Source of the DNA: Pseudodesulfovibrio sp.
GTDB lineage: Bacteria; Desulfobacterota; Desulfovibrionia; Desulfovibrionales; Desulfovibrionaceae
Assembly (NCBI GenBank): GCA_016342345.1
Contig: JAEINO010000005.1
Coordinates: forward strand, 54,374-118,373
Reading direction: 5' to 3'
DNA: 64,000 nt
Shown here in pieces: positions 35,634 through 43,152 of this stretch. Position 1 is the first letter of the stretch, and every line of letters begins with the position of its first letter. The position numbers were made by a program, and so were the translations under genes. The notes under the pieces were generated by a model, which ran no database searches, was not told the DNA's origin, and saw only the letters and a list, made by a program, of their open reading frames with translations.

Positions 35634-36809
35634 ATGACAAAGCAACCTCTGGAAGAACTCAAGCTGGACCCCATCGGCATGAATCCTCTCCCGCCTTGCG
35701 GACCTGACAACGAAGCACCCTGTTGAGGCCCCAAACCAGACCCCCGTGCCGAGGTCCAGGAAAAACCGGGCTATGCCATGGAACCTTATGTTGACGGTTT
35801 TGTGAAAACGCCAGTCGGTTTTGTACCACGCGTCCGCACCAAACCTCTACGAAGCGACATTCTCGGGACAATAACGACACGAATCGGCGTGGATCGCCAT
35901 GACTACAAGGTCATTCCGGGCCTGTATTGCGTCGGCGCTCCCACCCCGGAATCCCCGGTCCTTGTCACTGCCAACTACAAGCTCACCTTTGATTCGGTTC
36001 GCATGGAACTCGACAACCTGAACGCATGGATATTGGTAGCGGACACTCGCGGCATCAATGTGTGGTGCGCAGCGGGCAAAGCCCTTTTCTCCACAGAGGA
36101 AATGATTTTCAGCGTCAGATCATCACGACTTGAAGAAATAGTCTCCCATCGAGAAATCATTCTGCCTCAACTCGGCGCAACCGGCGTGGCCGCCCACAAA
36201 GTCATGAAAGGATGCGGATTCAAGGTTGTCTACGGCCCGATCAGAGCCATGGACCTGCCGGAATTCATCAAAAACGGGAACACGGCCGATGAATCCATGC
36301 GCATGGTAACGTTCTCCCTCAAGGAACGAGTCGTACTCATTCCCGTCGAAATCTTCCTGCTGGGCAAAGTTCTGGCAATCACCATACTGATGACATTTGT
36401 CCTGTCCGGTTTCGGCCCTGATTTCTTTTCCCTGTCCGCTGCCTGGGATCGAGGGCTTGCGGCCTTCTGGGCCACCCTTCTGGGCATCATTACCGGGAGT
36501 GCTATCGTCCCACTGGCACTGAATCAACTTCCATGGCGCATGTTCTGGCCCAAAGGAGCATTGACAGGTTTAGTGGCAGGCATACTCTGCGCCCTGACCG
36601 TTTCCGGGACCTCCGGTTTTCTGGAATCAACGGCATTGATCCTGTGGACCTCGGCTATCTCATCATACCTGGCCATGAACTTCACCGGTTCCACACCCTA
36701 TACTTCCCCATCAGGCGTGGAAGCCGAGATGCGACAAGGGATTCCGCTTCAGGTCGGAGCCGCACTTCTGGCACTCATCGCCTGGATAACCGCACCATTC
36801 ATGGGATAA
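35634..36809 (+). CDS. hgcA: HgcA, mercury-methylating corrinoid protein, with in-frame UGA (probable selenocysteine)
   Basis: Membrane corrinoid protein that transfers a methyl group to Hg(II), together with HgcB. The diagnostic cap-helix motif NVWCAAGK is present (Cys145 in the full frame; this Cys binds cobalt), followed by about five membrane helices from residue 225 on. The ATG at 35634 has a good agagag site and gives a 391-codon frame that contains a single TGA (35724-35726, codon 31) in the context APC-UGA-GPKPD. The residues before it (PPCGPDNEAPC) are in frame and look like an HgcA N-terminus, where I recall a Cys-rich CCGP-type segment. The alternative start, ATG 35778, has no ribosome site in range but would give 343 aa with the whole corrinoid domain. 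Sec at position 31 is inference. hgcB follows 10 bases later. Confidence 0.9.
35724..35772 (+). promoter_or_regulatory. Candidate selenocysteine UGA with SECIS-like hairpin in hgcA
   Basis: The UGA (35724-35726) is followed by a possible stem-loop: GGCCC 35727-35731 with GGGCT 35768-35772, CC 35736-35737 with GG 35759-35760, and GACC 35739-35742 with GGTC 35753-35756, with a 10-base loop (cccgtgccga). The loop starts 16 bases after the UGA, within the spacing usual for bacterial SECIS elements. The inner stem is short and the fold was judged by eye only. Confidence 0.5.
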
Positions 36810-36819
36810 GGAGATAGCA

Positions 36820-37107
36820 ATGAAGGACTTCCGATATATCGACAACATAGCTTCTCTCAAACTTGACCGAGACGCCTGCATCGGCTGCGGCATGTGCGCC
36901 ACAGTCTGCCCCCATCGCATCTTTGAAATTCAAGACAACAAAGCAGACATTTTGGACTTCAATGCCTGCATGGAATGCGGCGCATGTGCATTGAACTGCC
37001 CAACAGACGCCATCAGCGTCACACCGGGCGTTGGGTGTGCATCCTACATCATCACGGTCTGGCTCTCGAAACTTACAGGCAAAAAGGTCGATTCCGCCTG
37101 CTGTTAA
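36820..37107 (+). CDS. hgcB: HgcB, ferredoxin partner of HgcA
   Basis: A 95 aa protein with two 4Fe-4S motifs: C20-C23-C26-C30 (CIGCGMCATVC) and C50-C53-C56-C60 (CMECGACALNC). HgcB features beyond ordinary ferredoxins are the lone Cys73 (VGCASY) and the C-terminal vicinal pair C94-C95 (SACC), thought to handle Hg(II). It supplies electrons to return the HgcA corrinoid to Co(I) and may deliver mercury. The ATG follows aaggagatagca, 10 bases after hgcA, so they form one operon. Confidence is high because both genes of the pair are present and adjacent. Confidence 0.94.
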   Translation: MKDFRYIDNIASLKLDRDACIGCGMCATVCPHRIFEIQDNKADILDFNACMECGACALNCPTDAISVTPGVGCASYIITVWLSKLTGKKVDSACC

Positions 37108-37382
37108 TCAAGACATTGCTCTGATAATTCCACAATATTTTCCTCTGTAAGATTATTGTCCTGCGAACTCCCGACGTGAAATTCCAAGATTGTGATCAGT
37201 AGTTTCAAATCATCGGCAGTATTCAGATAAAGCTTGCCGGTGGAGAAATCGTTAACCGTACCACTTGCATACACCATGGCCGTAGTAACCCCGCTATCAA
37301 AATCTATCCCTGATCCTGAGTAGTTGTCATGAGGATACCAATAAAACCGTTGCGCAGCGAGATGCCCGAAGCTGAAGCCCAA
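37104..37382 (-). CDS. Doubtful hypothetical open frame, possibly a gene remnant
   Basis: A 92-codon frame opposite the end of hgcB. Its start is only a TTG and the frame stays open for about 25 more codons upstream without an ATG or ribosome site. The predicted protein (FYWYPHDNYSGSG, then NDFSTGKLYLN) has believable composition but no family I recognise. The DNA is AT-rich compared with its neighbours. It could be a decayed gene, a small real protein, or chance. Confidence 0.25.
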   Translation of the reverse strand: MGFSFGHLAAQRFYWYPHDNYSGSGIDFDSGVTTAMVYASGTVNDFSTGKLYLNTADDLKLLITILEFHVGSSQDNNLTEENIVELSEQCLD

Positions 37383-37514
37383 CGCGTCAAAAAAAATCTG
37401 AAAAAAGATTCCATCCCTACTCTTAAATAATATACATTGATCATGCCAAGATCATTTTTTCACGACAGAATATAATCCGCTCCTTTCGCTAAAACTCTTA
37501 CAGGATAGGCCCTC

Positions 37515-38291
37515 ATGAAACTCAAGGTCGGAATACCCTACGCCAAACACAGCCGCATGACGGACGAAACACTCGGAAGTCTTGAAAAACTCCGCCAATG
37601 CAAGGACCTCGACATAACAATCATCACCCAGCAGGGCAGTAATATCCCCCGTGCCAGAAATGCCATGATCAACAACGAGAAATCCAATCTCGTTCATCAG
37701 GAACTTGACGACTTCGATTATTTTCTCGGCATTGATGCTGACATCGGATTCACTGTGGACAATATCAAACAACTCCTGGCCCACGACATGGACATCATCA
37801 GTGGCGCATGCGTACACAAACACATCCCCGACCGAATCGCAGCTGGATGGTTCAAGGAGATTGAAGGGATTTCCCAGATCAGGGACAGAGTGCCTCTGGG
37901 CACAAAAGGCTTGCTGGAAGTGGACTGGGCCGGTGCAGCATTCCTGCTTGTCAAACGAGAAGTCTTTGAACGCGTACCCTACCCATGGTTCACCTGCATG
38001 GAAATCAAATACCAGACAGAAGAAGGACAATGTGCACAGGTCGTCAGTGAGGATATCGGATTCTGCATGAAAATGCGCCAACATGGCGAAAAAATCATGC
38101 TCGACGCTGACTGCCATGTCGATCATGTTGTCCATCCCAACGAGATTGACCCCAACGCAACACTCACCGATGCTCTGAACAACTTACTCAGGAACCGGGA
38201 TATCATCATCAAGAACATCAAAAACATGAGTGGCGAGAATCAGAAATTAAGACAAATGCTGAACTCGAAAACCACCAAAGACCATACCTAG
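37515..38291 (+). CDS. Glycosyltransferase-like protein (GT-A fold)
   Basis: A 258 aa cytoplasmic protein with GT-A features: a first strand KLKVGIPYA, NIPRARNAMI, and a DxD-type metal site FLGIDADIGF (about residues 75-78), then a segment VDWAGAAFLLVKREVF typical of sugar-nucleotide enzymes that bind the acceptor. The C-terminus is helical and charged. The ATG at 37515 follows aggataggccc. It is a single gene ended by hairpins. The acceptor and sugar are not evident; protein or surface glycan modification is possible. Confidence 0.72.
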   Translation: MKLKVGIPYAKHSRMTDETLGSLEKLRQCKDLDITIITQQGSNIPRARNAMINNEKSNLVHQELDDFDYFLGIDADIGFTVDNIKQLLAHDMDIISGACVHKHIPDRIAAGWFKEIEGISQIRDRVPLGTKGLLEVDWAGAAFLLVKREVFERVPYPWFTCMEIKYQTEEGQCAQVVSEDIGFCMKMRQHGEKIMLDADCHVDHVVHPNEIDPNATLTDALNNLLRNRDIIIKNIKNMSGENQKLRQMLNSKTTKDHT

Positions 38292-38405
38292 AAGCCAGCG
38301 TTTGACTCCCCCCTGATTGCAAGACCATGGACAAAAGAACCGGAGTTCCAGGTCCCAAGTCAGTCTGGCAACTTGTTGAAAATGGTTTGGGTGCAAAACG
38401 CAATA

Positions 38406-38454
38406 AAAGATCAAGGCCGACGCGTACCCCGTGTCGCTCGGCTTTGATCTTTTT
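38406..38454 (+). terminator. Rho-independent terminator downstream of the glycosyltransferase-like gene
   Basis: Stem AAAGATCAAGGCCGA paired with TCGGCTTTGATCTTT (one mismatch), then TTT. It lies about 115 bases after the stop codon. Confidence 0.75.
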
Positions 38455-38492
38455 GCAACAACGCAGCAATCGGACCTTTTTCAGCAATCAGA

Positions 38493-38516
38493 GACCCGGA
38501 GTTTCGACTCCGGGTC
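38493..38516 (-). terminator. Hairpin terminator for the octahaem operon
   Basis: Perfect 10-bp inverted repeat GACCCGGAGT / ACTCCGGGTC with a stable TTCG tetraloop on the plus strand (CGAA on the minus strand), 14 bases past the end of the cytochrome b gene. The U-tract is poor on both sides. Confidence 0.6.
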
Positions 38517-38529
38517 CGATGTTTCGTCC

Positions 38530-39333
38530 CTACCAGGGAACCAGTCGAGCGTTTATCAGCCCACCGATAATCAAATAGACGCCGAGTGACACACCTCCCA
38601 ATCCGACCAGATAGGAAAAGGCTGTCAACACGGGCGCTGACTCCTTCACAAGCAGACCGTCCAATCGACCGCCTGCCCTGAGTCTCGCAATCCACTCAGG
38701 CTTTTCGAGTTTCATCATCTCGTAATCGGCGTTGCCACCCCACATAGCCTGATCCATGGGAAAACTGTGCTTACGCAGCACAACAACCCCGAAATGAACA
38801 AGGAATATGTATCCCATGGCCAGAACCGCCTCAAGACGATGCATCCACAATGCTATATTAAGTTCCGAACCATCCATGAATCTGGCCGTTTCCACGGGAT
38901 TGTACAACATGATTCCCGTACGCCCCAAGAGTACCATGCCCCAGAAAACCGCCCAATAGTCGAACTTTTCCCAATAGGCCCACCTTTCAAATTCAGGCAG
39001 TCTGCCACCAAGCATCCAGCGCAGGTGACTGAAGAACTCTTTAAAGTCCCGCAATGCTGGAATCAGGGAATCACCCTTTTCCAACTTTCCAACAAGCACC
39101 AGAAAGAGCGCGTAGATGACATGACAGGCAAAAAGCACGATCATGGCAAGCCCCACAACCTTGTGAACGGCCAGACAGTTCTCGTACCCGCCAAAAGGCG
39201 CACCAAGAACCTGACCAAAGAGCGTGGTTGAATACATCCTGGCCATGCCGGTAACGGACTGGGTCAGGAAGGTTGCTATCAGTAGCAGATGGAAGGTTTT
39301 CTGAACCGGGGTGAATCGCCTAATCCTCATCAT
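38530..39333 (-). CDS. Cytochrome b membrane subunit of the octahaem redox module
   Basis: A 267 aa membrane protein with about five helices of the cytochrome b561/Ni-Fe-hydrogenase cytochrome b type. Histidines lie in the helices KTFHLLLIATFLTQ, AVHKVVGLAMIVLFACHVIYALFL and IALWMHRLEAVLAMGYIFLVHFGVVVL, suitable for two b haems. The start ATGATG at 39333 sits behind gggggtgg inside the end of the trihaem gene (14-base overlap). It probably exchanges electrons with the menaquinone pool for the two cytochromes c encoded upstream. Confidence 0.82.
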   Translation of the reverse strand: MMRIRRFTPVQKTFHLLLIATFLTQSVTGMARMYSTTLFGQVLGAPFGGYENCLAVHKVVGLAMIVLFACHVIYALFLVLVGKLEKGDSLIPALRDFKEFFSHLRWMLGGRLPEFERWAYWEKFDYWAVFWGMVLLGRTGIMLYNPVETARFMDGSELNIALWMHRLEAVLAMGYIFLVHFGVVVLRKHSFPMDQAMWGGNADYEMMKLEKPEWIARLRAGGRLDGLLVKESAPVLTAFSYLVGLGGVSLGVYLIIGGLINARLVPW

Positions 39334-40003
39334 CCACCCCCTTTGTATCTTTTTTGGTAAACAAATCGCGGATGACCCACACACCCGTGTGCGTCAGGAA
39401 AAACGCCAATGTTCCCAACACCAAGAACAACATGGCCCATGACGAGTAATACAGCTTCGGAAACACCGAAAGCGTTGCAGCGGCAAAGGGGGGAGGCTCA
39501 TGCACCAGATATCTGGCGTATGACGCGCTTGCACCCTGATGACACTTGGAACAGACATAGGCATGTCTGCGAATGGGATTCATGGGCGAGTAGTAATACT
39601 CCACCCCGGCCATGGGTTCCCCTCCGTGACATTGCCTACAGGCAATGTCTTCCTTGGTCACATGCCGATTGATCATGGCCTTGTCCTTGTGACAATCCGC
39701 GCATCGCTTGTATCTGTAATCGTATACTCCGGCATGTGCGTCAGCCCTGAAACGAGTATTCCCAGGCCTGTACTTATCCGCATAAATCCTTGAATAGCCG
39801 ATACCTTCTTCCTGAACCTTGTCCCATTGAAGAAACGGACTGCCCCGGCCGGGCCTGACTTCATAGTCCTCATAATAGCCCGTGCTGGATTCCCGGTCCT
39901 TGTACCGGTATTGCCCGGACGTGACCTCCTCCTGCGCCCATACGGGCGCAGCAAGGAGGACCCCGGCCAAAAGCAGGGCGTGCAATATCAGTTTATGTTG
40001 CAT
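39320..40003 (-). CDS. Membrane-anchored trihaem cytochrome c
   Basis: A 227 aa precursor with a signal peptide (LILHALLLAGVLLAAPVWA), three CxxCH sites (CADCH, CRQCH, CSKCH, in residues about 100-155) and a C-terminal membrane helix (about 186-208, MLFLVLGTLAFFLTHTGVWV). It would sit on the outer face of the cytoplasmic membrane and pass electrons between the cytochrome b and the octahaem lipoprotein. Extra histidines (NRHV, RRHAYV) could be axial ligands. It lies 11 bases after the octahaem gene. Confidence 0.85.
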   Translation of the reverse strand: MQHKLILHALLLAGVLLAAPVWAQEEVTSGQYRYKDRESSTGYYEDYEVRPGRGSPFLQWDKVQEEGIGYSRIYADKYRPGNTRFRADAHAGVYDYRYKRCADCHKDKAMINRHVTKEDIACRQCHGGEPMAGVEYYYSPMNPIRRHAYVCSKCHQGASASYARYLVHEPPPFAAATLSVFPKLYYSSWAMLFLVLGTLAFFLTHTGVWVIRDLFTKKDTKGVDDED

Positions 40004-40014
40004 GACCTCCCCCC

Positions 40015-41304
40015 CTACTTGTAGGGGTTCATGGGCTCCAGGACCGTGCCCTGAGGCTTGGGCACCGAAGCCAGAGCCTGGAAACGCTTCTGCAACTCGG
40101 CCAGATTATCATCCTTGTGGCGATGACAATTCTGACAGGAATTCGGGATTTCCGGGTTTTCCAACGTGCCGGAAGGCAGCAGAGTCTTGAAAACATGGCT
40201 GTGAATATCCTTGGACTCGGCACTTTTGGCAATCCTCGGCATATGACAGCCTATGCAATTGGCAAAGGAATGAATGGAATGAGCCATATTCTGATTCGCT
40301 TGCTTGTGACAGGAAAGACATGAGCCGGAACCAACACCCTTGGTCTGGAAACGCGTGGCAGGCATGCCGAGTTGATGCACGAAGTGACAGGAAGTACATG
40401 TCACACCTTCCCGACGATGCTCGGACTTGATCCAATCAATGTACTGCTGATGGTGTCCCTTGGAAAACTCGTTGGCATACATATGTTTTTTGTCCCCGAC
40501 AGCATACGATGTAGACTCATAGTATGTCTCAAGAGCCTTGCCGGGCTTGTAGCCCACAGGCCATCCAGCACCCTTGGCCATGGTGGACTTGCCCCGGTTG
40601 TGACAACTGCCACAAATCTGAACGGCAACGCCACGAGGCAACTTGGCCGGATTGATGATGGTTTCACGCTTTTCGAACACTGCGGTCTTGGGCAAAGCCG
40701 TATGCCAGGAACCTGCACCATGACAGGATTCACACCCGACACCCGGTTCGGTAAACGAACTCTTGGATTGATCCACCATGTCAAGATTGGTACCGGTGGT
40801 ATGACAGCCACCACACTTGAGCAGCCATGGCCGCTTGTCCCAATCCGCTTCATGATAATTGACCCATCGACCGGTTTCCGTGTTGAACTGAATAGGCGAG
40901 ATGAACAGCACACCGTCTTTCTGGATTATGTAGCGCTGTTTCCACTCATTACCGAGCGTGTACTTGATCTCGTCTTTTTTCGGAAAATAAATCTGATCAA
41001 CTGGCAATTTCAACTTTCCGGCGTCTTCCAATTTCTTGAAATCAGCCCTGATGACCTCCTGATTGATGTCCACGATGAAGGCATCTTCATTCGTCACAAC
41101 ATTCTGGGCCATCCGGCTGTGATTAGTGGATTTCCATGAGTCATAATGTTCTAGGTGACAGGTTTTGCAGGTTTCCGAGCCAACAAAGGTCTTGGGTTGC
41201 GAAGTCAGTTTGGCAACATCGACAACAGGGTCGCCGGATGTACAACCCGCAATCAGAATAACCAAGGCCGTCATAACGATAAACACGATACACGATCTTC
41301 GCAT
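40015..41304 (-). CDS. Octahaem cytochrome c lipoprotein
   Basis: A 429 aa precursor with lipobox LILIAGC (Cys21). Eight CxxCH sites are present in order: CKTCH, CGGCH, CESCH, CGSCH, CTSCH, CLSCH, CIGCH, CQNCH. The middle part resembles multihaem cytochromes of the c554 / octahaem type. It should be a periplasmic electron-transfer lipoprotein feeding or accepting electrons from the trihaem and cytochrome b proteins encoded next. The three genes resemble the octahaem (Ohc) complexes described for sulfate reducers, but I am not certain that the subunit composition is identical. Confidence 0.87.
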   Translation of the reverse strand: MRRSCIVFIVMTALVILIAGCTSGDPVVDVAKLTSQPKTFVGSETCKTCHLEHYDSWKSTNHSRMAQNVVTNEDAFIVDINQEVIRADFKKLEDAGKLKLPVDQIYFPKKDEIKYTLGNEWKQRYIIQKDGVLFISPIQFNTETGRWVNYHEADWDKRPWLLKCGGCHTTGTNLDMVDQSKSSFTEPGVGCESCHGAGSWHTALPKTAVFEKRETIINPAKLPRGVAVQICGSCHNRGKSTMAKGAGWPVGYKPGKALETYYESTSYAVGDKKHMYANEFSKGHHQQYIDWIKSEHRREGVTCTSCHFVHQLGMPATRFQTKGVGSGSCLSCHKQANQNMAHSIHSFANCIGCHMPRIAKSAESKDIHSHVFKTLLPSGTLENPEIPNSCQNCHRHKDDNLAELQKRFQALASVPKPQGTVLEPMNPYK

Positions 41305-41318
41305 TGCCCTCTCTCCTG

Positions 41319-41570
41319 TTACATATCCATAAAGATCACTCCATTCTGGTTGAATAACACTGCCTGATTGGTTGCCACATTATTATTATGAATACTCGGA
41401 AAGCTTTTATCCTCGACAATCCTATGATCATGCTGAAAGGCAACACCCTGTTGCTCGGTGCAGGTGGCACATAGTCCGCATGCAGAAGGCTCCCTACTCT
41501 CGGTATGCACGGGCTTTCGACATGACCATATGGCCTCGCAAATTGATTTTGGCAACCAAATTTCAACCAT
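41319..41570 (-). CDS. Possible small Cys-rich protein upstream of the octahaem gene
   Basis: An open frame that ends 14 bases before the octahaem gene on the same strand, with a CGLCATC motif near its middle and a C-terminus NQNGVIFMDM. No clear ribosome site precedes the ATG at 41570 and no family is recognised. It may be chance within the 5' untranslated region. Confidence 0.2.
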   Translation of the reverse strand: MVEIWLPKSICEAIWSCRKPVHTESREPSACGLCATCTEQQGVAFQHDHRIVEDKSFPSIHNNNVATNQAVLFNQNGVIFMDM

Positions 41571-41634
41571 AAAAAACAAGGAAACAAGCAAGGTTGCCCT
41601 TTTCTCGACAAAGGAACTGGGCTATCAACCTGCA

Positions 41635-42165
41635 ATGCAGGAACTAATTTTGTCTCTCGCTGAATCCCTGGACGAAGCCAGGAAAGATATGCTGTCCAGG
41701 CTTGAAAATCTGACCGAAACACAACAAGCCTTCAGCCCTGATCCTAAATCGTGGTCGCCCCTCTGCATAGTCGAGCACTGCATCCGGGCGGAACGATCAT
41801 TCCTTGCCAACAGGCCCCGACCGGGCAACTGCAACCATGTACCGCCCAGCTTCATGAATCGGATACACCAAATGGGCATCCACGCCATCCTGAAGTGGCG
41901 GATTCCAGTCCCGATCCAGTCCCACGCGATACTCCCATCGGGCAAACCAAACCTTGAAGATCTTGCCAGCATGTGGGGAGACGATATGGCATGGCTCAGA
42001 GAGCATATCGAAAAAACACCAGCAAAAGCAATGAATCTCGCCTGTTTCCCACACCCAATTGCCGGAACACTGACGCTCGCTCAGGCTCTTACCTTGGACA
42101 TCCTTCACATTAGATACCATCTGCCAGCCCTTGAAATTCGAATCATGATTGCCAGAAAAATTTGA
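41635..42165 (+). CDS. DinB-like four-helix protein
   Basis: A protein of about 176 aa with the DinB/YfiT helical-bundle pattern: an N-terminal helix LILSLAESLDEARKDMLSRL, then WSPLCIVEHCIRAE, and a late LDILHIRYH that supplies the metal-binding histidines. The start is uncertain. ATG 41635 gives the usual family length, while the frame runs back to ATG 41530 without a clear ribosome site. Family members bind a divalent metal and include thiol-dependent transferases; the specific reaction here is unknown. Confidence 0.65.
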   Translation: MQELILSLAESLDEARKDMLSRLENLTETQQAFSPDPKSWSPLCIVEHCIRAERSFLANRPRPGNCNHVPPSFMNRIHQMGIHAILKWRIPVPIQSHAILPSGKPNLEDLASMWGDDMAWLREHIEKTPAKAMNLACFPHPIAGTLTLAQALTLDILHIRYHLPALEIRIMIARKI

Positions 42166-42354
42166 ACATCCAAGAGTTTCCCCGATGACAAGTACCTTCC
42201 ACACTACCAACTCCGAAAAAAACATGACATCATACTCCATGAACATCCTGGACATTGCTGCCGCAATCCCGTTTCAGGGCCTCCTGAAAACAATGGAATT
42301 TTTTCCTTATTCATGAGAACAGTAAATGGACTATCGAAAAGCTGGAGAAATCCG

Positions 42355-43116
42355 ATGAAATTCGTTCACCTCGCCTTCCTGATTCTGACACTTGTCACCC
42401 TTGGCGGTCAGGCCATGGCGCAGGACTCACTAACGATTGCCACAGAGGGAGCCTATCCCCCCTTCAACTACATTGACGAGAACGACAATATTGCCGGTTT
42501 CGATGTGGATATAGCTCTGGCTCTCTGCAAATCCATGGACGTCCAATGTACCATTGTAACAGAGAAATGGGACACCATCCTGAACGGCCTGACTGAAAAC
42601 AGATATGATGCCGTAATCGCCAGCATGGCAGAAACTCCGACACGAAAAAAACATGCCGATTTCTCTGACTACTACTATCGCTCCCGCTCCACTTTCGTAG
42701 CCGACCCTACCAAAAACATCCGTCTGACCCATAAAGGACTCAATGGAATGATCCTGAGTGCCCAGATTGACACTGTCCAGGCTGAGTACCTCAACAAGAA
42801 ATACAGTAACTCGGCCACTATCAAACTTGCCAGCACAACAGATGAGGCCTTTGCCATGCTTGCCAAGGACGAAGTGGACGCAGTGCTCTCGGACAGCCTG
42901 ACCATCTATGATTTTCTCCAAACCAGCAAAGGCAAGCGTTTCGATTTCACTGGAGCGCCCCTTCCCTCGAATCACACTTCCAGTGAAGCATGCATTGCCG
43001 TCCGCAAGGGCAAACCAGAACTTGTCAAAGCCTTTAACAAGGCTATCAGGGATATCCGCCTGAATGGCGTTTACGACAAAATCAATCGCAAATACTTCCC
43101 CTTCAGCATCTACTAG
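42355..43116 (+). CDS. Periplasmic amino-acid-type solute-binding protein (family 3)
   Basis: A 253 aa precursor with a signal peptide (LAFLILTLVTLGGQAMA, cut before QDS). The mature protein begins LTIATEGAYPPFNYIDEN and continues IAGFDVDIALALC, the standard family 3 binding-protein pattern, and a later segment DEVDAVLSDSLTIYDF fits the second lobe. No ABC permease is next to it. A membrane hybrid kinase follows 36 bases later, so it may act as the ligand-binding sensor for that kinase rather than for transport. The ATG 42355 follows gctggagaaatcc. Confidence 0.85.
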   Translation: MKFVHLAFLILTLVTLGGQAMAQDSLTIATEGAYPPFNYIDENDNIAGFDVDIALALCKSMDVQCTIVTEKWDTILNGLTENRYDAVIASMAETPTRKKHADFSDYYYRSRSTFVADPTKNIRLTHKGLNGMILSAQIDTVQAEYLNKKYSNSATIKLASTTDEAFAMLAKDEVDAVLSDSLTIYDFLQTSKGKRFDFTGAPLPSNHTSSEACIAVRKGKPELVKAFNKAIRDIRLNGVYDKINRKYFPFSIY

Positions 43117-43152
43117 ATCCAACCGCAGAGTCACCAATTGAATGAACGCAGC

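Noticed and set aside
35778..36809. hgcA starting at ATG 35778 as the only reading
   Set aside because: No ribosome site within range; the upstream frame is in phase, has a better site and looks like an HgcA N-terminus. Kept only as the alternative.
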